A stretch of DNA of 62,962 nucleotides, taken from NCBI GenBank assembly GCA_019351995.1, contig JABBOD010000015.1, forward strand, positions 1 to 62,962. The letters run 5' to 3'. The position numbers and the translations under genes were made by a program. The notes below the pieces were generated by a model. The model saw only the letters and a program-made list of their open reading frames with translations. It ran no database searches and was not told where the DNA came from. The stretch comes from Acidobacteriota bacterium. Lineage in GTDB: Bacteria > Actinomycetota > Actinomycetes > Actinomycetales > Microbacteriaceae. Position 1 is the stretch's first letter. Every line of letters begins with the position of its first letter. Shown piece after piece: positions 8,340 through 17,300 of the stretch.

Positions 8340-9293
8340 TTACCAGCGCCCGCCGTCTGGCAATGCCCCGCCGTACCAGTCGTCGATGATCGCTCGGGCG
8401 ATCGAGGTGTTCCCCGGCAGGCGGATCTCGCCGGTCGCCGACAGCGCGGCGAGCTCCTCGCGGGTGAACCAGCGCACCTCGAGGATCTCTTCGCCGTCTG
8501 GCGTTCCCACCGTCGAGGAACCGGGTGCCACTCGGGCGCGGAATCCGACCATGAGCGACGCCGGGAATGGCCATGGCTGGCTGCCCTTGTAGACCGGGTC
8601 GACAACGTGCACGCCGGACTCCTCGAAGACCTCGCGGATGACCGCCGCCTCCAGCGACTCCCCCGGTTCGACGAAGCCCGCGAGCAGTGAGAATCGGTTC
8701 TTCTCCCACATGGCGTTGGAGCCGAGAAGCAGACGATCATCCTCATCGGTGATGCCGACGATGATCGCGGCGTCGGTTCGCGGGAAGGATTCGACACCGT
8801 TTTCGGGGTCGCGGCGCGTCCAGCCCGCGGCATCCGGGATGCTGGCTCGCCCCGAGCGCGGAGAGAACCGGTAGCTGCTGTGCCAGTTGGCCATCGCCAG
8901 AGCCTCCGTGAAGAGCCCAGCATCTCGGACGCTGAGCTCGGCGCCGAGCTGTCGTAGTTCGCCCCACTCGCCATCCAGGCTCGCCGCCGTCGCATCCCCG
9001 ACGATCAGTGCCGTGACCGGGGCGCCGGCAGAGATCTCGCCGTCGTCCTCGACCGCACGCCCCAGGTAGATCGCCAACTCGTATTCCGGCACCCGGTCGG
9101 GACGGTGCACGGCGAGTGCGGCGGGCGCAGAGAGCAGGGCCGCGCGGTCATGCATCACGATGACGCGGGCTCGTGGATCCGCCAGCAACTCGTCGATCCC
9201 GAGAGTTCGTGAGAGGTGGTCTCGGTCAAGCGACGCACGCGACAGGGGCAGCCGCGAACCGAAGGAGTCGTTCAGCGGGTACCTCCGGGACAT
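8340..9293 (-). CDS. nudC: NADH pyrophosphatase / NAD-RNA decapping Nudix hydrolase
   Basis: A 317-aa Nudix hydrolase of the NudC type, which cleaves NAD(H) to NMN(H) and AMP and may remove NAD caps from RNA. The Nudix box runs from GFVEPGE to REVFEESG (residues 206-227), followed by the NudC-specific SQPWPFP (residues 238-244). The place normally holding the zinc ribbon, between residues 143 and 166, reads FSPRSG ... RDPENG: all four expected cysteines are replaced. The gene is probably co-transcribed with uvrD2. It is divergent from the phosphotransferase-fold gene (56-bp gap). Confidence 0.92.
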   Translation of the reverse strand: MSRRYPLNDSFGSRLPLSRASLDRDHLSRTLGIDELLADPRARVIVMHDRAALLSAPAALAVHRPDRVPEYELAIYLGRAVEDDGEISAGAPVTALIVGDATAASLDGEWGELRQLGAELSVRDAGLFTEALAMANWHSSYRFSPRSGRASIPDAAGWTRRDPENGVESFPRTDAAIIVGITDEDDRLLLGSNAMWEKNRFSLLAGFVEPGESLEAAVIREVFEESGVHVVDPVYKGSQPWPFPASLMVGFRARVAPGSSTVGTPDGEEILEVRWFTREELAALSATGEIRLPGNTSIARAIIDDWYGGALPDGGRW

Positions 9294-9337
9294 CAGACAA
9301 TGGCGTGGCGTGCGGCCGGGTCGGGCATCCGCCGACC

Positions 9338-9343
9338 TACCCT
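9338..9343 (+). promoter_or_regulatory. -10 box, leaderless promoter of the phosphotransferase-fold gene
   Basis: TACCCT ends 6 nt before ATG 9350. No ribosome binding site precedes the start. Confidence 0.6.
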
Positions 9344-9349
9344 GTCGTC

Positions 9350-10342
9350 ATGTCCAGATCCCACTTCACTCTAGCGGCGCTCGCGACGTCGGCCGTGGCC
9401 GGGCTGGACGTCGTGGGCACCCAGCCGTTCGGTTCGATGGGGCACGGCGACTTCGATGCTGCGCTCCTGACCGCGCGGGACGGCGGACACTGGATCGTCC
9501 GCGTCCCTCGCAGCGAGAAAGCGGAGGCAGAGCAATCAGCCGACCTGGTGGCTCTGCGCGCGCTGAGCACCGGCGTTCGCAGCCGGCTCCCCTTCGCCGT
9601 CTCGAGTTTCGCCGGGCAGGTGCCGATTGCGGGCACGCGCGCGGTCGTCTACGAGTTCGTCTACGGTTCGAAGATCTCGCTCGACCAGATCACCCCCGAA
9701 CTTGCGGCTTCCCTCGGCGAGGCGGCCGCCGCCATCCACGCCCTGCCCACCAGCTTCGTGGTGGATGCCGGGCTCGCGTCCCATAACGCGATCGACGGGC
9801 ACCGTGAGGCGATCACCCTCATCGACCGCGCCTGCGCAACCGGCCTGGTGCCGATCGCGTTGCAGCAGCGCTGGGAGCACGCCGGTGCAGAATCCGCGCT
9901 GTGGCAGTACACGGCGACCGTGATCAACGGGGCGTTCGGCTCGGACTCGGTGCTCGCGGCATCCGACCAGGTCACCGGCATCCTGGGCTGGCACGGTCTG
10001 CGCGTCGGAGACCCGGCGCTCGACCTGCAGTGGCTGCTGGGTTGCACGCAGCCGGGGGCGACGGACGCCGCGTTCGACGCCTATAGCGCGGCGCGCGGCC
10101 AGATCGACCGCCAGCTGCGACAGCGTGCCACTCTTCTCTCCGAGCTCGAGGTCGCCCGCTGGCTCTTGCACGGCACCGAGGTGCGTTCGACGTCGATCGT
10201 GGATGACGCGGTGGAGATGATGTCAGCTCTCACCGACGACGCGCAGCTGCGCCTGGGCAGTTCGATCAGCGACAGCACGATCGCGCTGACCACCGATGAA
10301 CTCGAGAATCTGATGGACCGCTCGGAGCGCGCCGCCGGCTGA
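9350..10342 (+). CDS. Aminoglycoside/macrolide phosphotransferase-fold protein, catalytic residues apparently lost
   Basis: A 330-aa protein with the overall layout of the APH-type kinase fold: a small lobe (residues 15-100), then helices and a C-terminal region with the VGDPALDLQWLLG signature near residues 222-234. The residues that do the chemistry look replaced. The expected catalytic loop HGDxxxxN reads INGAFGSDS, the metal-binding I/V-D-W is LGW, and the small-lobe lysine position reads WIVRVPR. It may be a pseudokinase that binds a ligand rather than a resistance enzyme. ATG 9350 is fixed by the TACCCT box; the longer open frame upstream overlaps nudC antisense. Fold confidence is good; calling it inactive is inference. 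Confidence 0.82.
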   Translation: MSRSHFTLAALATSAVAGLDVVGTQPFGSMGHGDFDAALLTARDGGHWIVRVPRSEKAEAEQSADLVALRALSTGVRSRLPFAVSSFAGQVPIAGTRAVVYEFVYGSKISLDQITPELAASLGEAAAAIHALPTSFVVDAGLASHNAIDGHREAITLIDRACATGLVPIALQQRWEHAGAESALWQYTATVINGAFGSDSVLAASDQVTGILGWHGLRVGDPALDLQWLLGCTQPGATDAAFDAYSAARGQIDRQLRQRATLLSELEVARWLLHGTEVRSTSIVDDAVEMMSALTDDAQLRLGSSISDSTIALTTDELENLMDRSERAAG

Positions 10343-10380
10343 CGGAGGCAACGCACTCCCCGCGAGTTCGATCGTGTCGG

Positions 10381-11733
10381 CTACAGAACCGAACCCATCC
10401 GCGGTCGCTTCACGATCTGCACGAAGTGCCGCGGCCGTCGCAGATTGACCTGCAGTGTGAGCTGGTGGCGGCGCGCGAGGAGCACACCGACCACGAGCCC
10501 CGCGATCAGGGGGACGCCACCCGAGACGAGGAACGCGGTCTGCGCGCCCAGGTTCTGGGCGATCCACCCGATGATCAAGCCGCCTGCCGCCTGACCTCCG
10601 ACGTTGACCATGATGTAGAACGACATGATCCGACCCCGGATGCCGAGATTGGTCGAGAGCTGCGTCAACGATTCTGCGGCGGTGGCGAAGGCGATTCGGG
10701 AGATCCCGATGCCCATCAGCGCGCCGAGGAAGACGACATAGAACGGCGCGACGCCGGCCAGCGCCGTCACCGCGCCGTAGATCACGACCGCGATCACGAT
10801 GGATCGCAGCCTCAGACGTTTTCGTCGCGCGGTCAACAGCGCACCCGCGAGTGCACCGGCGGCCGCCAGAGAGCTGTAGAGGCCATAGCCCCCTGCGCCG
10901 GTGTGGTAGGTCGAGTTCGCCGACGCCGTGAAGAGCACGGGCAGGTTCATGCCGAAGGTCGCCACGAACACCATGAGCACAATCGGCCAGAAGATCGTCG
11001 GCTTGCGGATCGCGTAGTTCAACGCCTCCCGGATCTGGCCTTTTGCCGCCTGCACGCGTGGCGAGCGGCCGAGCTCATGCGTGCGCATGAGCGCCAGCGC
11101 GAGTACGGCGATCGCCGAGGTGCCGGAGTTGATCGCGATCGACCACCCGGATCCGACCACGGCGATGAGCAGACCGCTGATCGCCGGCCCGAGCAGTCCG
11201 CCCAGATGGAAGATGGTCGCGTTCAGGGTGATGGCGTTACGCAGCCGGTGAGAGCCCACCATTTCGGTGACGAACGCCGAGCGCGATGGCGAATCGATTG
11301 CCATCGAGCATCCGGTGATGGTGGCGACCAGGAAGACCATCCAGGCCTGCGCGGTGCCCGTCAGCACCAACACCGCCAGCAGCCCGTTGAAGACCGTCCC
11401 GGTGGTCTGGGTGAGGATCAGGGTGCGGTGACGGTTGTAGCGATCCGAGATGACTCCGGCCCATGGGCCGATCAGCAGGCTGGGCGCGAACTGGAGGGTG
11501 ACCGTGAGTCCGACGAGTGCGACGTTGCCCGTGAGCTCGAGAACGAGCCAATCGATGGCGACCCGCTGCATCCATCCGCCGATGTTGGCGAAGAGCTGGC
11601 CGATCACATACCAGCGATAGTTGTAGGCGCGCAGCGCGATGAAGGTGTCGCGCCAGCGCGGCGCCTGGGTGAGCACCGGGATGGGTTGTGTGACGGCCTC
11701 CGGGTCGATACCGCTGAGATTCGTCACGGTCAT
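10381..11733 (-). CDS. MFS transporter (EntS/MFS_3-type exporter)
   Basis: A 450-aa major facilitator with about 12 membrane segments, resembling the enterobactin-exporter-like MFS_3 group. The loop-2 motif appears as GVISDRYNRHRTL near residues 93-105. The substrate is unknown. It is divergent from a LysR gene across 83 bp, a layout typical of a LysR-controlled exporter. A TAGCCT box ends only 2 nt before ATG 11733 but 8 nt before an in-frame GTG at 11727, so the real start may be the GTG. Confidence 0.88.
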   Translation of the reverse strand: MTVTNLSGIDPEAVTQPIPVLTQAPRWRDTFIALRAYNYRWYVIGQLFANIGGWMQRVAIDWLVLELTGNVALVGLTVTLQFAPSLLIGPWAGVISDRYNRHRTLILTQTTGTVFNGLLAVLVLTGTAQAWMVFLVATITGCSMAIDSPSRSAFVTEMVGSHRLRNAITLNATIFHLGGLLGPAISGLLIAVVGSGWSIAINSGTSAIAVLALALMRTHELGRSPRVQAAKGQIREALNYAIRKPTIFWPIVLMVFVATFGMNLPVLFTASANSTYHTGAGGYGLYSSLAAAGALAGALLTARRKRLRLRSIVIAVVIYGAVTALAGVAPFYVVFLGALMGIGISRIAFATAAESLTQLSTNLGIRGRIMSFYIMVNVGGQAAGGLIIGWIAQNLGAQTAFLVSGGVPLIAGLVVGVLLARRHQLTLQVNLRRPRHFVQIVKRPRMGSVL

Positions 11734-11748
11734 TCAGGCTACGCGCGG

Positions 11749-11774
11749 GATGATCATTCGATAATGAAATCATC
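11749..11774. promoter_or_regulatory. Candidate LysR operator between MFS and LysR genes
   Basis: GATGAT at 11749-11754 and ATCATC at 11769-11774 form an inverted repeat in an AT-rich patch that stands out from the GC-rich surroundings. The position in the divergent gap fits a LysR-type site controlling both genes. Confidence 0.4.
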
Positions 11775-11804
11775 GCTATAAGTCCCATTGCTTTTTCGAA
11801 TCAG

Positions 11805-11810
11805 TAGGCT
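11805..11810 (+). promoter_or_regulatory. -10 box, leaderless promoter of LysR gene
   Basis: TAGGCT ends 6 nt before GTG 11817. Confidence 0.6.
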
Positions 11811-11816
11811 CGAGGC

Positions 11817-12677
11817 GTGTTCGATCCGGTCCTCCTTCGCACCTTCGTCACCGTCGCCGAGACGCTGAACTTCACGCGTGCCGCCGAGTTGCTGCACCTC
11901 AGCCAGCCGACCGTCAGCCAGCAGGTGCGCAAGCTCGAGCTCGCCGCCGGACGGCAGCTGGTCGCGCGGGACACCCGGGCCGTCTCACTGACCGACAACG
12001 GGGACGCCATGCTCGGCTTCGCCCGCAGCATCCTGGCCAGCCACGACGAGGCAGCCGCCTACTTCACCGGATCGGCGATGCGCGGTCGGCTCCGCTTCGG
12101 CTCGGCGGACGACCTGGCCCTCACGCAGCTGCCCCAGATCCTGCGCGACTTTCGCCAGCTCTACCCGCAGATCAACCTCGAACTCACGGTCAACCAAAGC
12201 GGTGCTCTCACCCGGCGCCTCAAAGCCGGACAGCTCGACCTGGTGTTCGTGAAGCAGGAGCCGGACCAGCCGGACGGCCGCGTCGTGCGTCGGGAACGAC
12301 TCGTCTGGGTCGCGCACAAGTCGCTCCAGCTCGACGACGCTCAACCGGTGCCGCTCATCGTCTATCAGGCACCCTCCCTGTCGCGGAGCGCCGCCATCCA
12401 GTCGCTCGAAGATGCCGGCCGCACCTGGCGCATCACCTGCAACGTGCGCGAGATCAACGGGGTGCTCGCGGCGCTGCGAGCCGGGATCGGGGTGGCGGTC
12501 TTCCCGCAGAATCTCATCCCCGGCGACCTCGTGCCGGTCACCAGCACCTTTGGACTGCCGATGCTCGGCGAGATCGACTTCGCGCTGCTGAGCAATCCGC
12601 TCGCCGCACGTGAGCCGGTGGATGCGCTGATCTCGGCGATCGTGGCGCGCTCGTCGCTGGGGGCGTCCGCCGCCTAG
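11817..12677 (+). CDS. LysR family transcriptional regulator
   Basis: A 286-aa LysR-type regulator. The N-terminal winged helix-turn-helix covers residues 1-60 (LNFTRAAELLHLSQPTVSQQ), followed by a periplasmic-binding-like effector domain. It probably controls the divergent MFS exporter; the effector is unknown. The GTG start is supported by a TAGGCT box 6 nt upstream. Its TAG stop shares the bases CTAG with the stop of the convergent dehydrogenase gene. Confidence 0.9.
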   Translation: MFDPVLLRTFVTVAETLNFTRAAELLHLSQPTVSQQVRKLELAAGRQLVARDTRAVSLTDNGDAMLGFARSILASHDEAAAYFTGSAMRGRLRFGSADDLALTQLPQILRDFRQLYPQINLELTVNQSGALTRRLKAGQLDLVFVKQEPDQPDGRVVRRERLVWVAHKSLQLDDAQPVPLIVYQAPSLSRSAAIQSLEDAGRTWRITCNVREINGVLAALRAGIGVAVFPQNLIPGDLVPVTSTFGLPMLGEIDFALLSNPLAAREPVDALISAIVARSSLGASAA

Positions 12678-13366
12678 AAGGGCGCGATGCCGTTTCGGTC
12701 CGTGAAGGTGCCGGTCTGCCCGCCTGAGCCCTGCAGCGCGAGCGCGACCACCGCATCCGTTCCCTCGGTCACCGTCTGGGTGCCCGAGTGCGCGTTGAAA
12801 TCGGTCGCGGTGTAGCCGGGGTCCGCCGCGTTGATCCGAATGCCCGGGAAGGCCTTCGCATACTGCACGGTCAGCATCGTCACGGCCGACTTCGACGAGC
12901 TGTACAGCGGAGTCACGATCGTTGACGCGACATTCGAGGCGTCGTGCACCGCGTGGAAGGAGCCGAGCCCGCTGGTGACATTGATGATCGCCGGTGCAGA
13001 CGACTTCTGCAGAACGGGGAGGAATGCGTGCGTCATCCTCACGATGCCGAACACGTTCGTGTCGTAGGTGGCCAGGATGTCGGCGGCGGTGACGTTGGAC
13101 GGGTCGACCCGGGGACCGATGATGCCCGCGTTGTTGATCAGGACGTCGAGCCCCCCGCCGGCTTCGACTGCGGCCGCCGCCGCGTCGACCGACTCGTCGT
13201 CGGTCACGTCGAGCTGCACGAAGCGGGCACCCAGCTGCTCGGCGGCAGCGCGCCCGCGGCTCGCGTCACGGGCTCCGATCCAGACCGTGTGCCCCTCGGC
13301 GATCAGGCGGCGGGCGGTTTCGTATCCGAGGCTCTTGTTGCCTCCGGTGATGAGTGTCGTTGTCAT
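12674..13366 (-). CDS. Short-chain dehydrogenase/reductase
   Basis: A 230-aa classical SDR. The NAD(P)-binding TGGNKSLG is at residues 7-14, INNAG near residue 85, the catalytic Ser in NVTSGLGS and the Tyr/Lys pair in YSSSK. A basic residue after the second strand (GARDAS) suggests NADPH. The substrate is unknown. I chose ATG 13366, where the Rossmann fold begins. It is divergent from an MmyB-type regulator, a common pairing in which the regulator controls the SDR. It overlaps the LysR stop by 4 bp tail to tail. Confidence 0.9.
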   Translation of the reverse strand: MTTTLITGGNKSLGYETARRLIAEGHTVWIGARDASRGRAAAEQLGARFVQLDVTDDESVDAAAAAVEAGGGLDVLINNAGIIGPRVDPSNVTAADILATYDTNVFGIVRMTHAFLPVLQKSSAPAIINVTSGLGSFHAVHDASNVASTIVTPLYSSSKSAVTMLTVQYAKAFPGIRINAADPGYTATDFNAHSGTQTVTEGTDAVVALALQGSGGQTGTFTDRNGIAPF

Positions 13367-13467
13367 GGTTCGAGTCTGCGGAAACCGACAGTCGAGTGCG
13401 TGGCCCGGCTCAGCGTATGGACGGGCAGTACCAGGCACGCGACGGCAGTCACGACAAGAATGGATCG

Positions 13468-14340
13468 ATGGATGACACCCGCGGCGACCTCGGCCCCCTG
13501 CTGAAGGCCTGGCGCCAGCGGCGCTCCCCCGTCGATGTCGGCCTGCCTGCCAGCGGCGTCCGCCGAACGGTCGGACTGCGCCGCGAGGAGCTCGCCGCTC
13601 TCGCCGGACTCTCGGTCGACTACGTCGTTCGGCTCGAGCAGGGTCGCGCCCGCAATCCCTCCGACCAGGTGGCCACCGCACTCGCCCGGGCACTGCAACT
13701 CGATCACGCCGAGCGCGACCACCTGTTCCGGCTCGCGGGACTGCTGCCGCCCTCCGATCGCGACGTCTCCTCGCACATTCCGCCGAGCGTGCAGAGGCTC
13801 GTCGCGCGACTCGGGGAAATACCGGTCGCGGTATTCACGGCATCCTGGGATCTCATCACCTGGAGTCCGCTGTGGGCGGCGCTGCTCGGCGAACCGGGTG
13901 GACGGCTCGGCGAGCTCGAGCGCAATATCGCCGCCGTGTCCTTCGGCCTGGCCTCACGTGAGGACAGGATGGGCTCGCGCGTGCGTCACGCGGACGGCGG
14001 TGAGCACTTCCGGCGTTCTCTCGTCGCTGATCTGCGTCGCGTGCACGGAAGATACCCGGATGACCGCCGCGTGACGTCGCTGGTCGAGCAGCTGCTGGCC
14101 CGCAGCCCCGAGTTCGCCGGCCTGTGGTCCACCGGCGTGGTCGGAGAGCACCAGTCGGAGCGTAAGACCATCGCGCATCCGCTCGTCGGCGAGCTCGAGC
14201 TCGACTGCGATGTGTTCAGCGTCGCCGGTGCCGACCTCAGGATCGTCGCCTACACGGTCACCGCCGGGTCGACCGAGGCGGAGAAGCTCGATTTCGTCCG
14301 CGTAGCCACCGCGGCAGGCGTTACGACGCGAGCGGTGTGA
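13468..14340 (+). CDS. XRE/MmyB-type transcriptional regulator
   Basis: A 290-aa regulator with an N-terminal helix-turn-helix (residues 5-75, including RREELAALAGLSVDYVVRLEQGR) and a C-terminal MmyB-like ligand-binding domain with PAS fold. The signature SWDLITWSPLWAALLG lies near residues 125-140. Such regulators often bind fatty acids or other small ligands. I chose ATG 13468 (MDDTRGD); AAGAAT ends 6 nt upstream and resembles a -10 box. The divergent SDR is the likely target. The last 20 bp overlap adnB antisense. Confidence 0.88.
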   Translation: MDDTRGDLGPLLKAWRQRRSPVDVGLPASGVRRTVGLRREELAALAGLSVDYVVRLEQGRARNPSDQVATALARALQLDHAERDHLFRLAGLLPPSDRDVSSHIPPSVQRLVARLGEIPVAVFTASWDLITWSPLWAALLGEPGGRLGELERNIAAVSFGLASREDRMGSRVRHADGGEHFRRSLVADLRRVHGRYPDDRRVTSLVEQLLARSPEFAGLWSTGVVGEHQSERKTIAHPLVGELELDCDVFSVAGADLRIVAYTVTAGSTEAEKLDFVRVATAAGVTTRAV

Positions 14341-17300
14341 ACGCCGCGCGCCAACGGGCGAGCAGTTCGGCCTCATCGTCGATGTGATCTGGCCGGATCA
14401 CCGCGTCGTCCGCCACGAAATAGAACGCGGCGCTGATGCGGCTCGGGTCGATACCCGCCCAACGCGAGTATGCGAGCCGATAGAGCGCGAGCTGCAGTTG
14501 TTTGCGTTCCAGATCGTCGGCATCCCGAGGAGCTCTGCCGGTCTTCCAGTCCACCACTTCGAAGCGCGGCTCGCCGTCGGCGCCAGGACCGAGCGGGTAG
14601 ATCGCGTCGATCTTGCAGATCACGATGCGGCCGTCGAACGGCAGGTGGATCTCGCGCTCCACCTCGACCGGCCGTCGCGTCGCCCACTCCGACGCCTCGA
14701 AGGTCGCCTGCAGCCGCGCGAGGTCGGCGGCCTCCACCCCATCACCGTCTCCGTCGAGCTCGCTCGCGCGGGCATCCAGTTCGTCAGACCCCGCGCCCAG
14801 CCCGTACCGGTTCTCCACCCAGGAGTGGAACAGCGTGCCGAGCCGCGTCGCCGTGAACGGTCGCTCCGGCATCGGTCGAAGGAGCGACGAGGCAACGGCA
14901 TCGGGCTCGGTCACGAAATCCTTGAATCGGGACGCCGGAACGCGCGTCGGCAACACAACCGCTCCTGCACCCGCCAGCCGGCGGGTGCGCTCCGCCAGCA
15001 GCAGCTCGAGTTCCTCCGCCCAGCGGCCCACGATCGCCGGGTCGGCGGCACGCACCGCGGCGGCAGCGGCCTCCACCGCGGCACGCCGAGTGCCGAGCGG
15101 GTCCAGCGGCCACCTGATCCGCTCGAGGTTTTCTCCGAGCGGGTTCTCGAGGTGTTCCGGGGTCGCGGGGAGCTCACCGACCACCCCGGCCAGTGCGAGG
15201 TCACGGAGGAAGGGGCTGGGCTCGCGGTACTCCTTCTGGCTCGCCCAGAACGATCCGCTCAGCAGCAGCTCGTGCCGCGCGCGGGTGACCGCGACGTAGG
15301 CGAGGCGGCGCTCCTCGTCGAGCGCGCGCTGACCGACGGCGGCCTTGAATGAGACTCGGTTGTCGAGGAGCTCCTTGCGGGTGGTCGCCCCCTGCCATTC
15401 ATACACCGGCAGATCGTCGGCGTCGCCGCGAAACGGCCACGGCAGCTGACCGAAGGCGAGCCAGCCATTCGTGCCCTCGATCGGCTTCATCGGAAGCTCA
15501 TCGACGACCAACCTCGGGACGGCGACCATGTCCCACTCGAGACCTTTGGATCCGTGCACCGTGAGGATCTGCACCGTGCCGGGCTCCGGGTCTTCCGGGC
15601 GGGGCGAGAGATCCTCCTTCTCCTCCGCCGCCCGGAGCCAGGCGAGGAATCCGCCCAACTCCGACCCGACCCGGGTGCTCGAATCGTCGAGGGCGAGATA
15701 GCCGTCGATCGCATCGAACAAGGCTTCCAGCGGAGCGCCGCCGAGTGGACGCCCCTCGTTGGCGACGACCTCGATGTCGAGCCGCAACTCCTGCTCGACG
15801 AGCGAGACGAGATCGGGCAACGACAGGGATGCCCGCGCACGAAGGCGGGCGACGACCACTCCGGCGTCGCGCAGGCGGGCGAGCCCGAGATCCGAGAAAT
15901 GGGCGAGTGCCGTGTGCCCATCGCGAGCCGTCGCCAGAAAGTCGAGGGCGTCGACGATCGACCCGGACTCCCCCTCGACGACGCTCGAGCGCATCCGCTC
16001 CTTCACCGCGTCGGCGTACACCTGCTGGGCGTGATCGCGGTCTCGGAGCCAGGATGCCAGACGGCTCAGCGCGTGCAGGTCCTGAACGCCCACCCGCCAG
16101 CGTGAGCCCGCGAGGAGGCGGACGAGTTCGAGTCCGGCACCCGGATCGTTCAGCACCGAGAGCATCGACACCAGGTCGGCGATCTCCGGCTCGGCCAGCA
16201 GCCCGCCGATCCCGAGCACGTGGTATTTCACCCCGTGATCGCGGAGTGCCCGCAGGAAAACGGGTTGTGTCTTGCGCGCACGGAACAGCATCGCGGCCGA
16301 CGGTGCCGTGCCCGGGTCCGGCCCGTTCAGCCGCGCCGCGAACCAGGCTGCCACCGAGTCGGCCTCCGCCTCGATGTGCTCCTCGAAGCGCACCTCGATG
16401 GGCAGATCGCTCGCCACCGGTGAGGGAGTGAGGCTTTGCACCGGTACCCGCGACACGAGCGCGAGGGGTGCAACGAGAGTGTTGGCGGCATCCAGAATGC
16501 GATGGCCGTTGCGCCAGCTGGTCGACAGGGCGAACGCGGGGCCGCTGGCGCCGAACTGGGCGGAAAACTGCTCGAGGTTGGACGCCGATGCGCCGCGCCA
16601 TCCGTAAATGGACTGATGGGGATCGCCGACCGCCATCACCGGATGCCCCGCGAAGAGCCGCGCGAGCATCCGGGTCTGCACCACGGAGGTGTCTTGATAC
16701 TCGTCGAGAAGCACGACCCGGTAGCGCTCGCGGAGCTCGGTCGCGACCGTCGGTTGCTTGTCGATGATCGCGAGGGCGAGGGCCACCTGGTCGGAGTATT
16801 CGACGGCACTCCGCGCCAGCTTGGCCGCGTCGTACTCACCGACCAGGTCGACGAGCACCTCCAGCGCGCCCACCGCCGCCACCATGCGGTCGACATCGGC
16901 GTAGGCACCGCGCCCCCCTGGCGGCAGCGCGCCGGCCGCGGCGAAGCGTCGCGCGAAGGACCGCACCGCCTCCGCATCCACGATGTTCTCGCTGATCGCC
17001 CGGCTCAGGCCGAGCACCGCGTTGGTCACGGGGTCGAGGTTCTTGTCGAGCCCGGGAAGGCGCGGATCCCGCGAGCGCGTCACCGTCGAGCGCGCAAGCT
17101 GCCACGCCCCGGCCTCGCCGAGCACCGCACCGTCGCCCTCTCGGCCGACGAGGATGGCGTTGTCACGGAAGATCGTGTTGGCGAAAGAGTTGTATGTCGA
17201 CACCGCTGGCGCCTGGAAGGGGTCATGGTCGTCGGGCGTCAACCCGGCCGTCGCCAGCTGCTCGATCCGCTCACGGATGCGCACCGCCAGCTCCCCCGCC

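Noticed and set aside
9350..10342. Aminoglycoside or macrolide resistance gene
   Set aside because: The catalytic motifs of the kinase fold are not conserved, and the gene sits in a core neighbourhood without mobile elements.
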